Source of the DNA: Eleginops maclovinus
Taxonomy: Eukaryota; Chordata; Actinopteri; Perciformes; Eleginopidae
Direction: 5' to 3'
Assembly (NCBI RefSeq): GCF_036324505.1
Contig: NC_086367.1
Coordinates: 22,436,578-22,500,577, forward strand
DNA: 64,000 nt
The position numbers and the translations under genes are program-made. The number at the start of each line of letters is the position of its first letter. Position 1 is the first letter of the stretch. The notes beneath the pieces are model-generated. The model ran no database searches, was not told the origin of the DNA, and saw only the letters and a program-made list of their open reading frames with translations. This document shows positions 13,106-58,249 of the stretch, in pieces.

Positions 13106-13483
13106 AAAGTATTTTCTGACTCTGACGCAGGAAAATGACGTCGTGAGCACACGCCTCCAAAGCTGTGGCGGGTCCTCTAACAGAGGGACACAGTGGTAAT
13201 TAAACACAACACAGACCAGTTTGAATTAGAAACAACATGCTGGTGGCTCTGGTCAGAAGTTCACCAAGTGTCCTTGATCACACTTCTTATTTGATCCACC
13301 TTTCCACCCATCAGGTATCAGCCGTCCATTCTTCAACATGTCCTTCCTTCTGCGTTTTAGTTTACTCTTTATTTCTCTCCTGAAATCTGTTTTGTTTCAT
13401 TGTGTTTGTGGATAACATTTGTCCGATGAATCCGGTTAATGATCACAGCTGCCACTTAATATAGGGAGAGAGTCTTATATCAT

Positions 13484-13765
13484 AAGTCATATAGGGGCCC
13501 TATGACGCTTTTTGGGGGTTTCCCCTTTCCTGTAGTCTGTTATATAGGTTTTAGTGCATGTAAATGGTCTGCAAAGGCTTAAATCCTCCCTCGCCCACTC
13601 CCTGAAACACCTCCATTGGACTCCTTTGTTTACTTCCAGAATATAATGACAAGACTTTGTAACACTCACGCTTCTATTGGCTGGCGCTCCAACGCATTGT
13701 ACGTGATAGGCTAAGGGGCGGGACATCTCAAAGCGGCTGACCAATCACAACTGATTTATTCAACA
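13484..13765 (-). mobile_element. Short dispersed element, CCAAT/GC-box family, copy 2
   Basis: The most complete right terminus of the family: TAGGGGCCCTATGACGCTTT next to TTGGGGGTTTCCCCTTTCC, then the shared body (GTGCATGTAAATGGTCTGC, TAAGGGGCGGGACATCTC, GACCAATCACAAC). Truncated near 13765. Confidence 0.8.
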
Positions 13766-14279
13766 GGCAAAAAAACTCAGTATATTAATCAACATCTATA
13801 TTTCAATATCAAAATCAATTTCACCAATGAAAACCAGGAATGTAAATCAACCTTTCCTCTAAATGTGTTGGCTTTTTTGTCTGTGACATTTTATTTGGAT
13901 TGTTTTTAAGATTATGAGCCTAGTTTTTAATGTTCAAAACTATCTGTTTCAGCAAAATCAAAGTTTTTATTGAAGATCTTAAGTTTTAATAAGCAGCTTA
14001 ACACATCCATCCATCAGGAAATATCAGTATTTACATGTAAAAGTCACTTAAATAACATCCATGACTGTACACCTTTCCCCTGTGCATCCCTCCATCAGTC
14101 CAGGAGGCTTCCCTCTCTCCTCTCCTCCCTCCTCTTCCTCCTCCTCTTCCTCCTCCTCTCCAGCCACTGTTGACGTCCATGGCACTGTCACCCGCATCAC
14201 CACGCTGTTCTCTGGTCCAGTCATGTAGTCATTATGGCTCTTCTTATTCCCTCTGTATCCACATCCCGTCACTGTGTGT
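13766..14279. other. Upstream flank of prkd1 with (CCT)n-like tract
   Basis: 14112-14160 is CCT/TCC-rich. The remainder is AT-rich with nothing recognised. Confidence 0.5.
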
Positions 14280-14531
14280 GTCCTCGCGGCTTCTCTGCGC
14301 TTTCCCTCTCAGTTCTGTTGTAGTTCAGGCGTCATTTTTCTGTTGGAAACTCTTTGTTTTTTGCGCTTTTTTTTTTAACGCTTTTTAGGAGTTCCGTGCA
14401 CTTCTCCAGCTTTAAATCCCGCCACCTGGACCTGTAGACTCCCCCGTTCATTTCCCTATTTAATCAGCCGTGCGGTTCTTTACCGTAATTGTTTCCTGGC
14501 AGCGTTGGAGACCACCGGGGAAAAGGCTCTT
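14280..14531 (+). promoter_or_regulatory. prkd1: Putative prkd1 5' UTR/core promoter region
   Basis: The region just before the start codon is moderately CpG-rich. It has weak AT-rich boxes (TTTAAAT at 14411-14417, CTATTTAAT near 14457) but no convincing TATA/Inr pair. No transcription start can be fixed from sequence alone, and an upstream non-coding exon cannot be excluded. Confidence 0.35.
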
Positions 14532-46305
<31,774 letters not shown>

Positions 46306-46959
46306 GAAGGGGGATCTCCAAGCTGAGGACAGAAACAGCAAACGTAACAAAACAAAAAAGCACAACATTAAAGTCAGGAGACATTTTAAAGATGCATTGA
46401 TATATAACATTTCCTTCACTGACAGAAAAAACTATTAAGGGTTCGATATTCGGAAGCATTCACTACAAACTAAAAATCATGACTCAGCATCTCATAGCTA
46501 CACAGATATCTCTGAAAGTTAGTTTCTTGTTTTGGAATAACGAGGTCCAATCTTGTATTTGTTTTCTTGTTATTATGTCGTTACTTTTTTCACTGAAGCA
46601 GAAAAATACACGAAGCTCTGGGCCCCTCTCTGGAGGTCAGGTATGTCGCCTCGTAAGTTAAGTTCTAACAAAATCCATCGAATGTAGGTCAGTTATTCTC
46701 GATACTTGGATATGCTTCAGGAAAACAAACAGCCGACGTCACAGCGCTTGGTAGGCTTTCATTTATTTAGTTGACAGCTGATTGCTTGAAACAGATTGCT
46801 TGTAATAAGGGGGAATAGGAAGGGTGTATTTCAAGCTTACTATGTTAATAAGTTATTGGCCTTTTTTATTAACGAAGATTGACTGACATTCTTTGAAAAC
46901 TACGCTCATTAACGCATGAATACTTGGTAATATATTTTTATTTAGGAAATGTGTGGGCC

Positions 46960-47300
46960 GTATAAGTTCAAGCTCAAAGTTTTATTGGTCACATGTTTGC
47001 AAAAAGAACATTTCACTTACAGGGAAATTAAAAGGGGGGCCATCGTTCTGTCTGTCACTGTGCAAATCACTGGAACCTGAATAAATAATAATAGTTTAAA
47101 ACAGAAATTCCTTAAAGAGGTAATGCTATAAAAAACGGTCAAATAAATTCATTTAAATATAGTTTAAAATGCAGAAACGTGGCTGGAAATTTGTGCAGGT
47201 ATTATGCAAAGTGCAAAGGTGCCAGTTATAGTCCACCGGAGTTGAGCAGTCTAACTGCACTGTGGAAAGAAGCTCCTCCTCAGTCTCTCAGTCCTAGCTT
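46960..47300. repeat. Retroelement 3'-fragment
   Basis: GTTTTATTGGTCACATG at one end and GAGTTGAGCAGTCTAACTGC, GTGGAAAGAAGCTCCTCC at the other match words of a common teleost LINE/SINE-type repeat. Confidence 0.5.
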
Positions 47301-47329
47301 TGAGGCAACATTTTACTGTAGAATTAGCT

Positions 47330-47400
47330 GAGGGCCATTTCATAATGGACAACGGGCCGCAGTTGGCCCCCGGGCCAGAGTTTGGACGCCCATCCACTTA
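47330..47400 (-). repeat. hAT-element end fragment
   Basis: On the minus strand: GGGCGTCCAAACTCTGGCCC then GGGGGCCAACTGCGGCCC, a familiar hAT terminal region. Only one end is present. Confidence 0.6.
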
Positions 47401-49276
47401 GATAATTACAAGAAAATTATCTCCATTTTTTTATCCTTTCAAGGTAAAATGATCATAATTAGAAAATGTGTCCCATAGAAGACCAAACTGTTATCTATAA
47501 TGATATGATTTCTATGAGTAACTAAGGATTTCATTTGACTGTTTGTGATTGTTTTGGAATTATGAAACATGAATCTTATTTTTAGGATAGTCATAATCAC
47601 TGATTTATTGCAGACAAAACAAGCACCATCAACATATCTATCATATATCTATCCCTCATCATAACAACATTCAGAATATAACTTCCTTACTTTGTAATTA
47701 CAAAACAAGGAGGCTTAACTTTTGGATCTGGGACATTGGATAATGCTGAGTCATAATTTCAAAATAAAACACATTATTCTTTGCCGGTTTCCTTGATCCA
47801 TGACTTATTGATAAGAAGACCTCTGAAATCTGCACTTCTCTTAGACAATCAGAGCATCAGATGTTAGGATGCAGCAGGTTTGGCTTGTTAGTGGGACACC
47901 TTCCCAGTTAATGCCTCTCTTGGATTCATCACTTTTCTACAGACCTCACACTGATGAAAATGAAAACAAGTCACAGCTTTAAATGATGTGGATCTTTTAA
48001 CACAAAGTCGGCTTTCTTTGAAGATATGACCTTGTATAGAATATCATTAATTAACATTGAGATCAATGTAGTTACAGGGTAGGGTTAGGGTCCAAACCGC
48101 ACAAAAACAAAATCCCCATCAGGGTTTTATCTTGAGCCATGACCAAGAAGTATTTATTTTGTGTGTGATGTGTAATGAAAGCTATACACGTGTTTTCTTT
48201 ACTAAAACAAAGACCACTAAGTACAGTTGTGGACAAAAAACTGTAAATACTGACGTTGATTTCCATTTGTATTTTGTCTGTCTGAACGTATTTGTAGCAT
48301 TTTGGAATTCAAATCCTCAATTGCTTAAAAAAAAGAAAAGAAACCAGTGCCAGAAAATACGGATATTCCGTGTAAGGCTGTCTATAGCTCTCTTATCTGT
48401 GGGTGTTGCCAACTGTGGCTTAACAACAAAAAAAGCTGCCTTTCACACGGTCTGAACGATTACCACCATCAGTTTGAAAAAGAGTGGAAAACATGTGCTT
48501 TACAAAAACAAACGGCATTGTGTGCGTGTTATTTTCAGTTGGAAAGGATGCTAACCTGAATGCTACGTAGCCGCTGTGAACAGAATACATGTTGTACGTT
48601 TCTCAGCACATTTACTGTTCAAAAGGTCCTGATACACACTGTTCTAGCTTCGTATGGGATGTCAATTCAAAGCCAAGGTCTCACCTCAAGCTTGCTGTTG
48701 TGTTTATTTCCAAATTGGATATCTTGGTTATCTTAAATGGCTTCAGGGTGAACGTCAAATGACTCGCATTCATCAGTATCCATTTTTTAGCTTTTGCTCG
48801 CTGCTTTTTCAACATGCTCTCTTGCTGTGTTTCAATCTGCACGCTTTTGTACTCACAGTAGACTGTTTTGAGCGCATGACGTTCAATATGTTGAGTCTGG
48901 AATTAGAAAACTTCTCACATTTACCAATCGCCATTTTAACTAAATAGCAGAAGTTGCAGCAACAGAAGTGGTTGCATGTTGCAGCACTAAAAGTGATGCA
49001 TGAGTTTGCTTCACTATTTAAGTTACATACCACTTTAACTGGTTTCAAAAGGAAGCCACCATTAATTGCATTGGGTTAGTTTAGCAGTCTGTAATCATTG
49101 GTTCTATGAACAAACATGACATCTAACTAGCTAACAAAGCACACAGTTAAAGGTCATTAGCTTAACTTTAGCATTTGAATTTCAAAGTTAAACAACATTT
49201 TCACAATTTCTAAATATCACGTGAATCAAAATTGACAGGACAGACTTTCAAACGCTAGTTATTTTTGTACAAGTAA
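47401..49276. other. Downstream DNA, possible 3' UTR segment
   Basis: No repeats recognised from 48100 to 49050. A/T-rich with UTR-like texture. No coding ORF. Confidence 0.4.
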
Positions 49277-49404
49277 CATCAGATAAGATAAGATGCACTT
49301 AAATGATCCCAGATTGGGACAGTTTTCATTGTAATACGGTTATTAAGATAAGAGAAATCTGATCCAGAGGGAGAATGCGTGCAACGGCAAAACGACAGAA
49401 ATAA
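49277..49404. repeat. LINE/SINE tail fragment
   Basis: AGATAAGATAAGATGCACTT, then AATGATCCCAGATTGGGAC, a degraded form of the tail word ACTTTATTGATCCC. Confidence 0.5.
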
Positions 49405-49704
49405 ATATAAGATATACTTTATTGATCCCTTAAATGTCTTTACACACAGGGAGGATATACATGCACAAGCAACCACACACATGCAGGAGAGGTGGCAGAG
49501 CAGGGTGGCTGCCAGGTGCCCGGCGCCAGCGAGCAGTTTCAGGGTTTGGTGCCTTGCTCATGGACACCTCGGCAGTGGCTCAGGAGGAGAACTGGCAGCT
49601 CTCCAGCTACATGCGCACTCCATTTTTCCGGTAGAATCGGGACGTAAACCGGCGACCCTTTGAACCCCAGTCCAAGCCCTTGCAGACTAAGCCACTGCCG
49701 CCCT
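49405..49704 (-). mobile_element. tRNA-headed SINE-like element, minus strand, second copy
   Basis: Minus strand: A-box-like TGGCTTAGTCTG (+ 49683-49694), B-box-like GGTTTACGTCC (+ 49640-49650), body with GAGCAAGGCACC, ending GGGATCAATAAAGTATATCT. The tail word suggests mobilisation by a LINE sharing that 3' end. Confidence 0.75.
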
Positions 49705-51816
49705 AATACATGTTTAGATTGGAGGTGTGCAACTTTTAAATGAACGGCAGAACAAATATTTCATAATCAATGGGTATTAAGGCTTCTTTATTTCCTCCAT
49801 CTTGCTTCCATGCAGTAAAAACTGAACATTCAAAAGGTTTTCTATCTCTGGACTTGCATCATAAAACATGACTTCGAGGCTTTTTCCAAATCATTTGATG
49901 CTTTGCCACTCGAGCATTCAAAATGTATTTTCTCCTCCCACAGTCGTTTTCCTCCAGAGCACAGCGTGGGTGGCTGTAATGGCCGCTGCAAATTAATTGT
50001 AAAAGTTTATAGTTTATTGGCCTTTGTGCGGCTCAGTGGACAGTAATGGTTCACAAAAGGCCCCCCCCCCCCGTCATGCTCTGCGAGACGTCTGTTTACC
50101 GATAAGCAAGGCAAAGTTGAACTGCCACATTTTGAAGCAGTCCCATGCAGAGACGAAGAAGAACAGCGTGTATACGGGTTTGTTTTATTGTCATTGTGCC
50201 GCCATAGATCTGACAAACAAGGGCTGTTTCTCTGAAGCCTTCATGGCCTTGTCTTCTTCGTGCCTCTCTCGTTGATAAATGCTTCTGTCTGAATCTGAAT
50301 CTGACTTTTCAGAATCCCCTGAAATGTCACGTATGTTTCTTTGTAAAGAGGTGACTTAACTTTCATTTGTTGAAATACTTGTTGTGTGTACAAATGTGTA
50401 CGCTCTGCTAATGAAGGTGTAAACTGTAGAACACTTAAAGGCTTATATTGGGCGAACAGGTAATGGTACCAGTCATTTTTCCACAAACAATAAGCCAATA
50501 AGCAAGTTTGAATTTTCGGGCATTCGATCTGCAAGAGGGACTGCAGAAGATGTAGGAAGTTGGTCAGCCGATACACCTGTTATCCTCATTGCAATGTATA
50601 TTTATAATAAACCAAATCAAATAGGATACACCCCACTGCGAATGCTTGATTGTATTGATATATATATTTATATTTATTACATCTGTTGCGGCAAAATCTG
50701 TATATATGAGGAGCCAGAATTAGACGGTAAGGCTGATTTGAACTGATTTGGCAGCAGAAATGAGTTGTTTATTGTACAGAAGTTAAGGTTTACCTGCTAC
50801 GGAGACATTAGAACCACCAGTGAATAATCAAAGGGCTTCTTAGATTAGACTGTTCACACCAGGGATGACACCCGTACAGATCGCTGCCGTTGACGAGAAT
50901 CAGCTTGGTATTTTTTTTAGATTTTCAGCACGTAGCAGGTCCTCTGGAGTCGGAGGGGGATCTTGACGAACTGGAAACGTGAGGAACAAAACTTCAGGAA
51001 GTCACTACTCCCGACAAAGAAATAGTCCCATGCAACTTTTTGAACAGGTCAAAGAAAATACTTACACTTTTTCCCGTAACTATTGCACAAAGCCAGGCTA
51101 ACTTTCAGATTTGTTTCTATCCAAATGATGAGAGCTGTATGGATCTCTTCATCCTATCCTCAGCAAGAGAGGTCATAATGTTCTTTCAGCATGAGTTCCC
51201 TTTTAAATCCAATCCGTGATCCACATTACTCCAATGTTCTCATGGTTCAATGCTCACATATATTCTCAATTTATGATTTGAAAAGAAGAAATTCACACTA
51301 TCACGTTACCATATACGCTCTAGAGTTTCGTTCTCTCAAGTTGTTATCTTAAGGTTTTGGACGTGTGTTTCTCTTGATATAAACTAACATTGTTAAAGAT
51401 TGGTAAGGGCTACCGTCGCAGTTCATATTGCAAAACAACACCGAGAGGTGGACGTTTCAAATGTAGTTTGATTGGAAAAATCCATTCAGCCACTGCGGTG
51501 AAATCAATGCTAACATAACTGAGGGCGAAGCTTTCAAGGAGTATAACATCTGCTGGCTTCAGCTAGGTGATTAGGAAGTTAAGAATATGAAACATTTGAA
51601 AAGGTCTCATTCATTTTAAAGAAATTGAACCAGGGAACGTCGAACCCTACAAGCATGAATACTCTGCCATATTTACCTCTGCTTAATTTACAAAGTAGAT
51701 CCATACTTCTAAAACCTATTCTAGGTCAGATTTAATTTAGATTTGGGTATATCTAGAAGACCCACTTTCAATGGATACCACTGAAGATGTAGGGTTTTGG
51801 TTTTTGAATGTGAGTC
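49705..51816. other. Downstream DNA, nothing recognised
   Basis: C-run at 50062-50072. No coding ORF. Confidence 0.45.
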
Positions 51817-51865
51817 GGGGTTAGGGTTAGGGTCAGGGTCAGGGTCAGGGTTAGGGTTAGGGTTG
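51817..51865 (+). repeat. TTAGGG/TCAGGG tract
   Basis: Two GGGTTA units, three GGGTCA units, then three GGGTTA units. Confidence 0.95.
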
Positions 51866-52189
51866 GCTGGTGTGTGAAAGGTCACAGGTTCAAAGCTGTG
51901 GTTATCCTCATGTAAAAAGAAAACACTGCCTGTAACCCCTCTCTGCGAGTGTGCTGGCTAAATCCCGGTCTATAAAATAAAGAATGCCACATGAACAGTT
52001 TGCTGCGTGTTTCAGCTCAGTATTAGTGGGGGCGGGGGGGGGACTCCTCTGAATGTATCCATGTTGCTGTATGTTTGACTGTTTCTCTGTGTGGCTTCAC
52101 TCCTCTGTGCTCTCAACAACCTGCCTGAAGTGCTCACAAAGTGTTTGCTACCTGCAGGAACTTTAAACATGTATTTTTTTTCATGTTTG

Positions 52190-52195
52190 AATAAA
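52190..52195 (+). terminator. prkd1: Candidate poly(A) signal AATAAA
   Basis: AATAAA with a GT/T-rich downstream element. The best poly(A) context after the prkd1 stop codon, but 5.9 kb from it. Confidence 0.35.
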
Positions 52196-52309
52196 GATAT
52201 TTTAAAATCAACTCGATGTGACTTTTTGTTACGGAATTAACCTCACACGTATTTTGTGTGACCGGTGATACAGAATACAGTGTCGAGCTAAATGTCATCT
52301 TTATTTGAG

Positions 52310-52440
52310 TGTTATACACAGGTTTTAGTGCATGTAAATGGTCTGTGTTTCTCTCCCACACATGCCCCCCACCTGCCTCAAACACTTCCATTAGACTCCT
52401 TTGATTACTTCCGGTAACTACTGACGTCACTATGTTACAT
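52310..52440 (-). mobile_element. Short dispersed element, CCAAT/GC-box family, partial copy 6
   Basis: Only the end without the GC box: AGGTTTTAGTGCATGTAAAT, GGTCTG, CATTAGACTCCTTTGATTAC. Confidence 0.7.
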
Positions 52441-53399
52441 GTTAAGATATTTGTACTGCCTCATTTCCAAGGGTTATATTATTATATAGTCATATTTTAT
52501 TTTCCTTTTTATCCATTACGGACACATTTAAAGTAGTCAAGCATCAGCGGAGACCCAATTCCAGATACTTGATGTACCACTGGGTACATTAGTAGTATAG
52601 TAGTACACTATATCATATATCATACACTAATTCCACTCAAACTTCACTAACAACTCCTTTGAATGAGTCAGTAGTACTGAAGTAAATGTGCTTCTATGCT
52701 AAGCTAGGCTAAACATCTTGCTGTTGTGGTATCTCCTCCGCCTTCACCCATCTTCACCAGAGTTTCAAACTGTTTCAAACTGTATGTAAATAGCCATTGC
52801 ATGTGCAAAAGTTAGCAAAAAGTGCTTCACTGACCAAAAACAAAAGCAGTCAAACAAAAAAAAACAATACCAGTTCAGAAACAGAGCAACACTTACATGT
52901 TTGCTTCATAAAAACCCCAACAGAAGTCAATAAAGCCAGGACCGAATAAAACAAGAACACAAATAAAAACAGTTGAGTTAAACATCTCATTTAAAAGCTG
53001 TTTGGCTCTTACAGGCATGTCATGTTTTGCTTGCAGCCTGCAGGGGAGAGCTCCATGCTCCACGAGAGCTTTCTGTTTATCTCCGTGTTCAGGGCTGATG
53101 GTTGATGGTAATGTAGGGCGACGGAGAAAAGGCCTCGGGGGGGACGAGGCGGAAGCGGCTCTTTAGAGAGACAAGTGGGGAGAGTCACCAACACCGACTG
53201 ATGGATGAGACACCGAGTGATCCCTCCTGACAGGAACAAACTGCCTTTTCATCCTCACGTTTTATATATTCAACATAATTCAAGATGTAGAAATGGAAAA
53301 TATTTTAGTCGTGAGAGTCTTTTTTCGGAGACACTGAGGTAGAAGTGCTTAAAATCAGAAAACCTAAAACTGTTCTGAGGGTATATTAATGATGCTAAA
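52441..53399. other. Downstream DNA, nothing recognised
   Basis: No repeats or coding signals defined. Confidence 0.45.
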
Positions 53400-53830
53400 G
53401 TTGGTACCACTTTACCTACACCAATTATGGTGCTGCAGCAGAAGTGCACTGCAATACTAAGAAATAAAAGACTGCTATTAGTACTGTGATACTGCTAAAA
53501 ACCAACTCAAACTACAAACATTATTACTTCAACACTTCTTGCAGAACTAAGTTTACACCTCTGCACGTAATGCAATAATTATCTAAGTACTTCAAGACTA
53601 CTTCTACTGCTATCAGAACTATAATACTGCTGATAATATAACATTACTGCAAAGCCTCATTAGTACTGCTAAGATTAAGACTACAACAACAAGAGTACGG
53701 GTCATTTTATTGCAGTACTTTTCGCAGTACGCCTACTACTGCTACTGCTGTAACATCTGCAATTCTACCTCAAAACTAGTATTTATATTGCTGCTGATAC
53801 ATCTACTCAAACTGTAAGGAGTACTGCAAT
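53400..53830. repeat. Cryptic TACTGC-type repeat
   Basis: Dense in ACTACT, TACTGC, GTACTGC and AATACTGCT words without a fixed period. Confidence 0.55.
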
Positions 53831-54225
53831 AGCTATTTAAAGACTAAAAGACTCCTACTTTAAGTGTAACAAACATCCTATCATCACTATCATTGCTTTA
53901 AACGTCAGTACATTAGTATGCAGGTGTGCATGCACAAGAACACTGCTGCCCAAGGACTTATACAATTATAATACCGCTAACAACTCTACACATATTGATT
54001 GAGTCGTTTGTGCAAACCCACTACTTTGATGTGACTGGGGATTTACATGTTTGTACAATTTTAAACAAAGTATTTGAAAATTAAAAGGATTTTGAAACAT
54101 GAAGGATAAATATGTGTATCAAAATTATAATAACTCGTGTTTAGCTGTACTTAGTTTGTCTCCTTTCGTTGTATAACTCCATTATGTTGTTATTCAAAAT
54201 CAAAATGATGTTGAATTGTTTTTCT

Positions 54226-54265
54226 AAAAATACCCTTAAATATATATATTTTTAAGGGTATTTTT
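54226..54265. repeat. 40-bp near-perfect AT-rich palindrome
   Basis: AAAAATACCCTTAAA at 54226-54240 and TTTAAGGGTATTTTT at 54251-54265 are exact reverse complements around TATATATATT. Confidence 0.95.
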
Positions 54266-54490
54266 GGCGCTTGTATCTTTATATTAAATAAAATGCAGCA
54301 CATTCAATCAGACAGATGTAATACAAAAATAGCTAAACATTTAATTGATTAAATTTAATTAATACATTTAGATTTTTGACGTACAAAAAACCACAAGATA
54401 AAACACAACCACTTCTCTCTGCAGGTGTGTGTTTTCTCTGATGGTGGATGTCGCCACAAGATGGCGCTCCATGAGAGGCAACTGCTTTCA

Positions 54491-55000
<510 letters not shown>

Positions 55001-55001
<1 letters not shown>

Positions 55002-55455
55002 GTTTTGTTGTGTGTGTTTGTGCCGCAGAAAGCGCCTCCCAACACCTACCGCGGTGCTTGTTGGGACACCGGGGGCCACATGAACACGAACACACACATT
55101 TAAGAAACAGCAGACAACAAAAACAAACAAGCCTCCCTATATGCCAATTAAAAAAACAGAGAGGCAGAGAGGCGGGTTTAAGACAAAAAACTGATTTATT
55201 TTAGAGACTCGGAGCGAGCGATTAAAGAAAGAAACGACGATCAGCAGAAGCGAGCGTCTTCGTTCTGCAGCTCGGAGGCTGAAGCCCGGCTAAATTTAAC
55301 TCCGAATCACAAACATGACAAACCACCACAGAAGAAGAGTTTCCCCCAAAGTGTAAAAACACAGACAGGTTGTTGAGGTGTTTTCAGGAGCAAAACTTAC
55401 ACGTCCTTTAAAAGTGTCCCACGTCCTCACACAGGTGCACGGTTGGTACCAACAT

Positions 55456-55458
<3 letters not shown>
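55001..55458. other. Downstream DNA
   Basis: 55205-55300 is mildly CpG-rich. Nothing coding. Confidence 0.45.

Positions 55459-55546
<88 letters not shown>
55459..55546. repeat. (CA)n microsatellite
   Basis: About 44 units. Confidence 0.98.
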
Positions 55547-55547
<1 letters not shown>

Positions 55548-58239
55548 GTGAGTGTAAATGAGACCAGAGCAGCTGCACCTGTCCTGGTCGTGCTCGGTGT
55601 GTTACATGTTTAAATACTTCTTAGTGAAAATCGATAATAATAATAAGGTGATATCATAAATACAAATACAGTTCATACTATAGTCAATTTGTATTTGTTT
55701 ATTGTTGTTTTTTCTACCAGATTGAATATTGTTTGTGTGCTGGACTTGATGTAAATTGCTTTGCATTATTGTTTGTACTTCTGTAAAGTAATATATATTC
55801 ATTATATATTAAGCAGACCATACGTACCTGTATCATCAAATACAAGGTGTGTGGGAAATAATTCAAAATGTACAAAATACACATTTCACACATATGCATT
55901 AAATATAAATGAAAGAATGCAAAGTGTATTAAAATCAGCAATAATTATAATAACCTTACTCTACATGTTTGACAAAGTGCTCACACATATATAATAATAT
56001 TTTTGGGGTTTAGAAGAATCTGTGATATAAACTGCAAATGTTTAACTGATGTTTATGATTTTAAAAACCAAACAATAATGACAGTGATTGAAAGAAATAC
56101 AAGCATGAAATACAAATGGTTGTGATTTAAAAAGGCAAAGGCTTCACTTTATAACAATAATAGGATTTCTGTACATGTGCAGGTTTTAAGAAGTTCATTT
56201 GTATTCAGCAATTGAACAACTACACATGGTGGCTGGTTTAAGAGATCATTCAGTATTTTTTTGACTTTATATGTTTTTATTTGACAATTCCTAGGATGAT
56301 ATTAAATAATAATAGAAAAGAAAATAAATAAATCAATGCTTCAGAAAATACCCCGGTGTGAAAACAGCATTAAAAGCTTCAATTTAAAGGACAAAAAGCA
56401 TCAGATTGTAGGTAAATGTAATTGTTATGCCACATTTTGTAATTTTATACAAACACATAAGCTGTAAGCTTGTTTTTTACAGTTTTACATTATTTATTTT
56501 ATCATTCTTTACACTTTTATCCTCACATTTCATCCTCGGCTCGGTCTCGGTGCAGTTCTTGGTTTCTCCCCGTTCTGCAGCTTCAGTCTGTTCAGCTGCA
56601 GGAATAAAACACACACACACACACACACACACACATTCTTTGTGTTGAGACTCTCGTTAAGCGTCCGCCTGCTGAGGCTGCAAGCAAACCATAAAGAAAC
56701 CTACATATAACACCTCATCAATTATTGTATAGCATGTACAATGAACGCACAACGGGGAATTAGAGCTGCACGCATGAGAACCATCAGGTTACACAAGACG
56801 CTGCCACACTGTGGGGATTAACACAGAGGTGTCGTTTAAATACTTTAATTAGCAAATAAGATAAAGAAGAATTCACATATTTACAGTTTGCAATGTTTAA
56901 ATATCGTAGTTAGAATTAAAGAGGATTATTTTATGAAAGCTAGCAGATATTATTAATACCACTGGAGGTAAAATACCTGGAGATTTTAATGTTAACCTTT
57001 GCAAGTGTTTCAATTAAACACACCATTAATCACTAATTAAATACACTCATAATTGCAACTCAATCCAATATATATGTAGTTTTCTCTTATCGTTCATTTG
57101 ACTGTTTTAATCTCACTTCTGCTGCTTAAGGTTTAATTATTTATTTACTTTTCTTTATTTTAATTGAATTTAAAATGATTTCCTAACGTTCATTATTATA
57201 GGAAGAAGTCCACAGCACATAGAGTTTGCTTATTAGGTTATTATTATTTATATCGTGTTCCTTTATTCTTATTCTATTATTCTCATGTCCACATTTATGT
57301 CATTCTTACAAACAAAAGGTTCGACGTTCAATGAAATTCAAATTCAAATAATCGATTTGTCAATTATTTTAATTCTGATTTTATTCTAAGGGATTATTCT
57401 GTCATTGAAATATTGAACACACGTGTGTGGAAAATGACTAAAGCGATAAATGTTAGGAGATAACAGATTATATCAGACAATCTGCTTTCCACAGAGCGCC
57501 TCTTTCCTTTATAAAATCCTCTCTGTTCCTGCTGTGGCATTTAGTTAATCCTGTTTAATCTGCGAGCGATTACGTTTCCCTGTACATCTATACATATAAA
57601 CATGAGATAAGATCCAGTTCATCAGGTGCATTAACCTCTGCTGTGCTGCTGCTGCATAGCTTTCATTCAAACTGGATTTACAGAATATTCTGTTCAATCC
57701 ACCTTTCTGTTTACAACTGACTGCAGTTTCTGCACAATATAGTATATATTCACACGTTTTTCTGCTGCTGCTTCTTCTTCTTCTATTGTTTCTACCTTTT
57801 TATTTTTATTTCCACTTGTTATGCTCCGGTGTTACTCAGAGCAGAGAGGCGAGCTGTCAGCTCGACGCCGCGAGGCAGAAAAATCTGCAAAGCACCAGCC
57901 GCCATATGTCTCTCGCTCTGCCTCGTTTCTCGCTTCATTACTCTCTCTCTCTCTCAGTGTCTTTTCAATCCCTTTCTCTGTTTCTCCATCCTTGTTGCTG
58001 TATTGATTTATTTGTCCCACTATCATCGTTTAATCTCCCCTTTCTCAGCCTTTCACTATCAAATTGTGAAGTCTTCTTTTGGACACAATTTGGCCAAAAT
58101 ATCGTGCCAAAAAATATCATTTACAGTACATTAAATTGAAGTTTGGAGCCTTTTTCTGGTCACAAACCAACAGTACATCCATGTAACAAGTATGTTGTGC
58201 CTGATATATCTTCTCCCTCCGTGCCAAAGACCTCGACTG
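55547..58239. other. AT-rich downstream DNA; candidate conserved block 57420-57700
   Basis: Short CA tract at 56610-56634. 57420-57700 is higher-complexity text with words such as GACTAAAGCGATAAATG and CTGCGAGCGATTACG. No coding ORF. Confidence 0.4.
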
Positions 58240-58249
58240 TCTGCGGAGA

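Larger units (their letters stand above)
46306..52215 (+). other. prkd1: Candidate 3' UTR and downstream poly(A) signals of prkd1
   Basis: AATAAA hexamers on the + strand lie at 47080, 47763, 50606, 51977 and 52190. The one at 52190-52195 is the best looking, with a T-rich upstream stretch and a GT/T-rich element (GATGTGACTTTTTGTTA) about 20 nt after it. Stretches such as 48100-49050 look like 3' UTR sequence, but repeats lie between. Where the mRNA ends is an inference. Confidence 0.3.

Noticed and set aside
14505..14531. Upstream start of the exon 1 reading frame (METTGEKAL)
   Set aside because: The codon at 14505 is TTG. The first in-frame ATG is 14532 and matches the MSAPP start of PRKD1.
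49379..49663. ORFs with Ala/Arg/Gly-rich products
   Set aside because: They lie entirely within the tRNA-headed SINE-like element.
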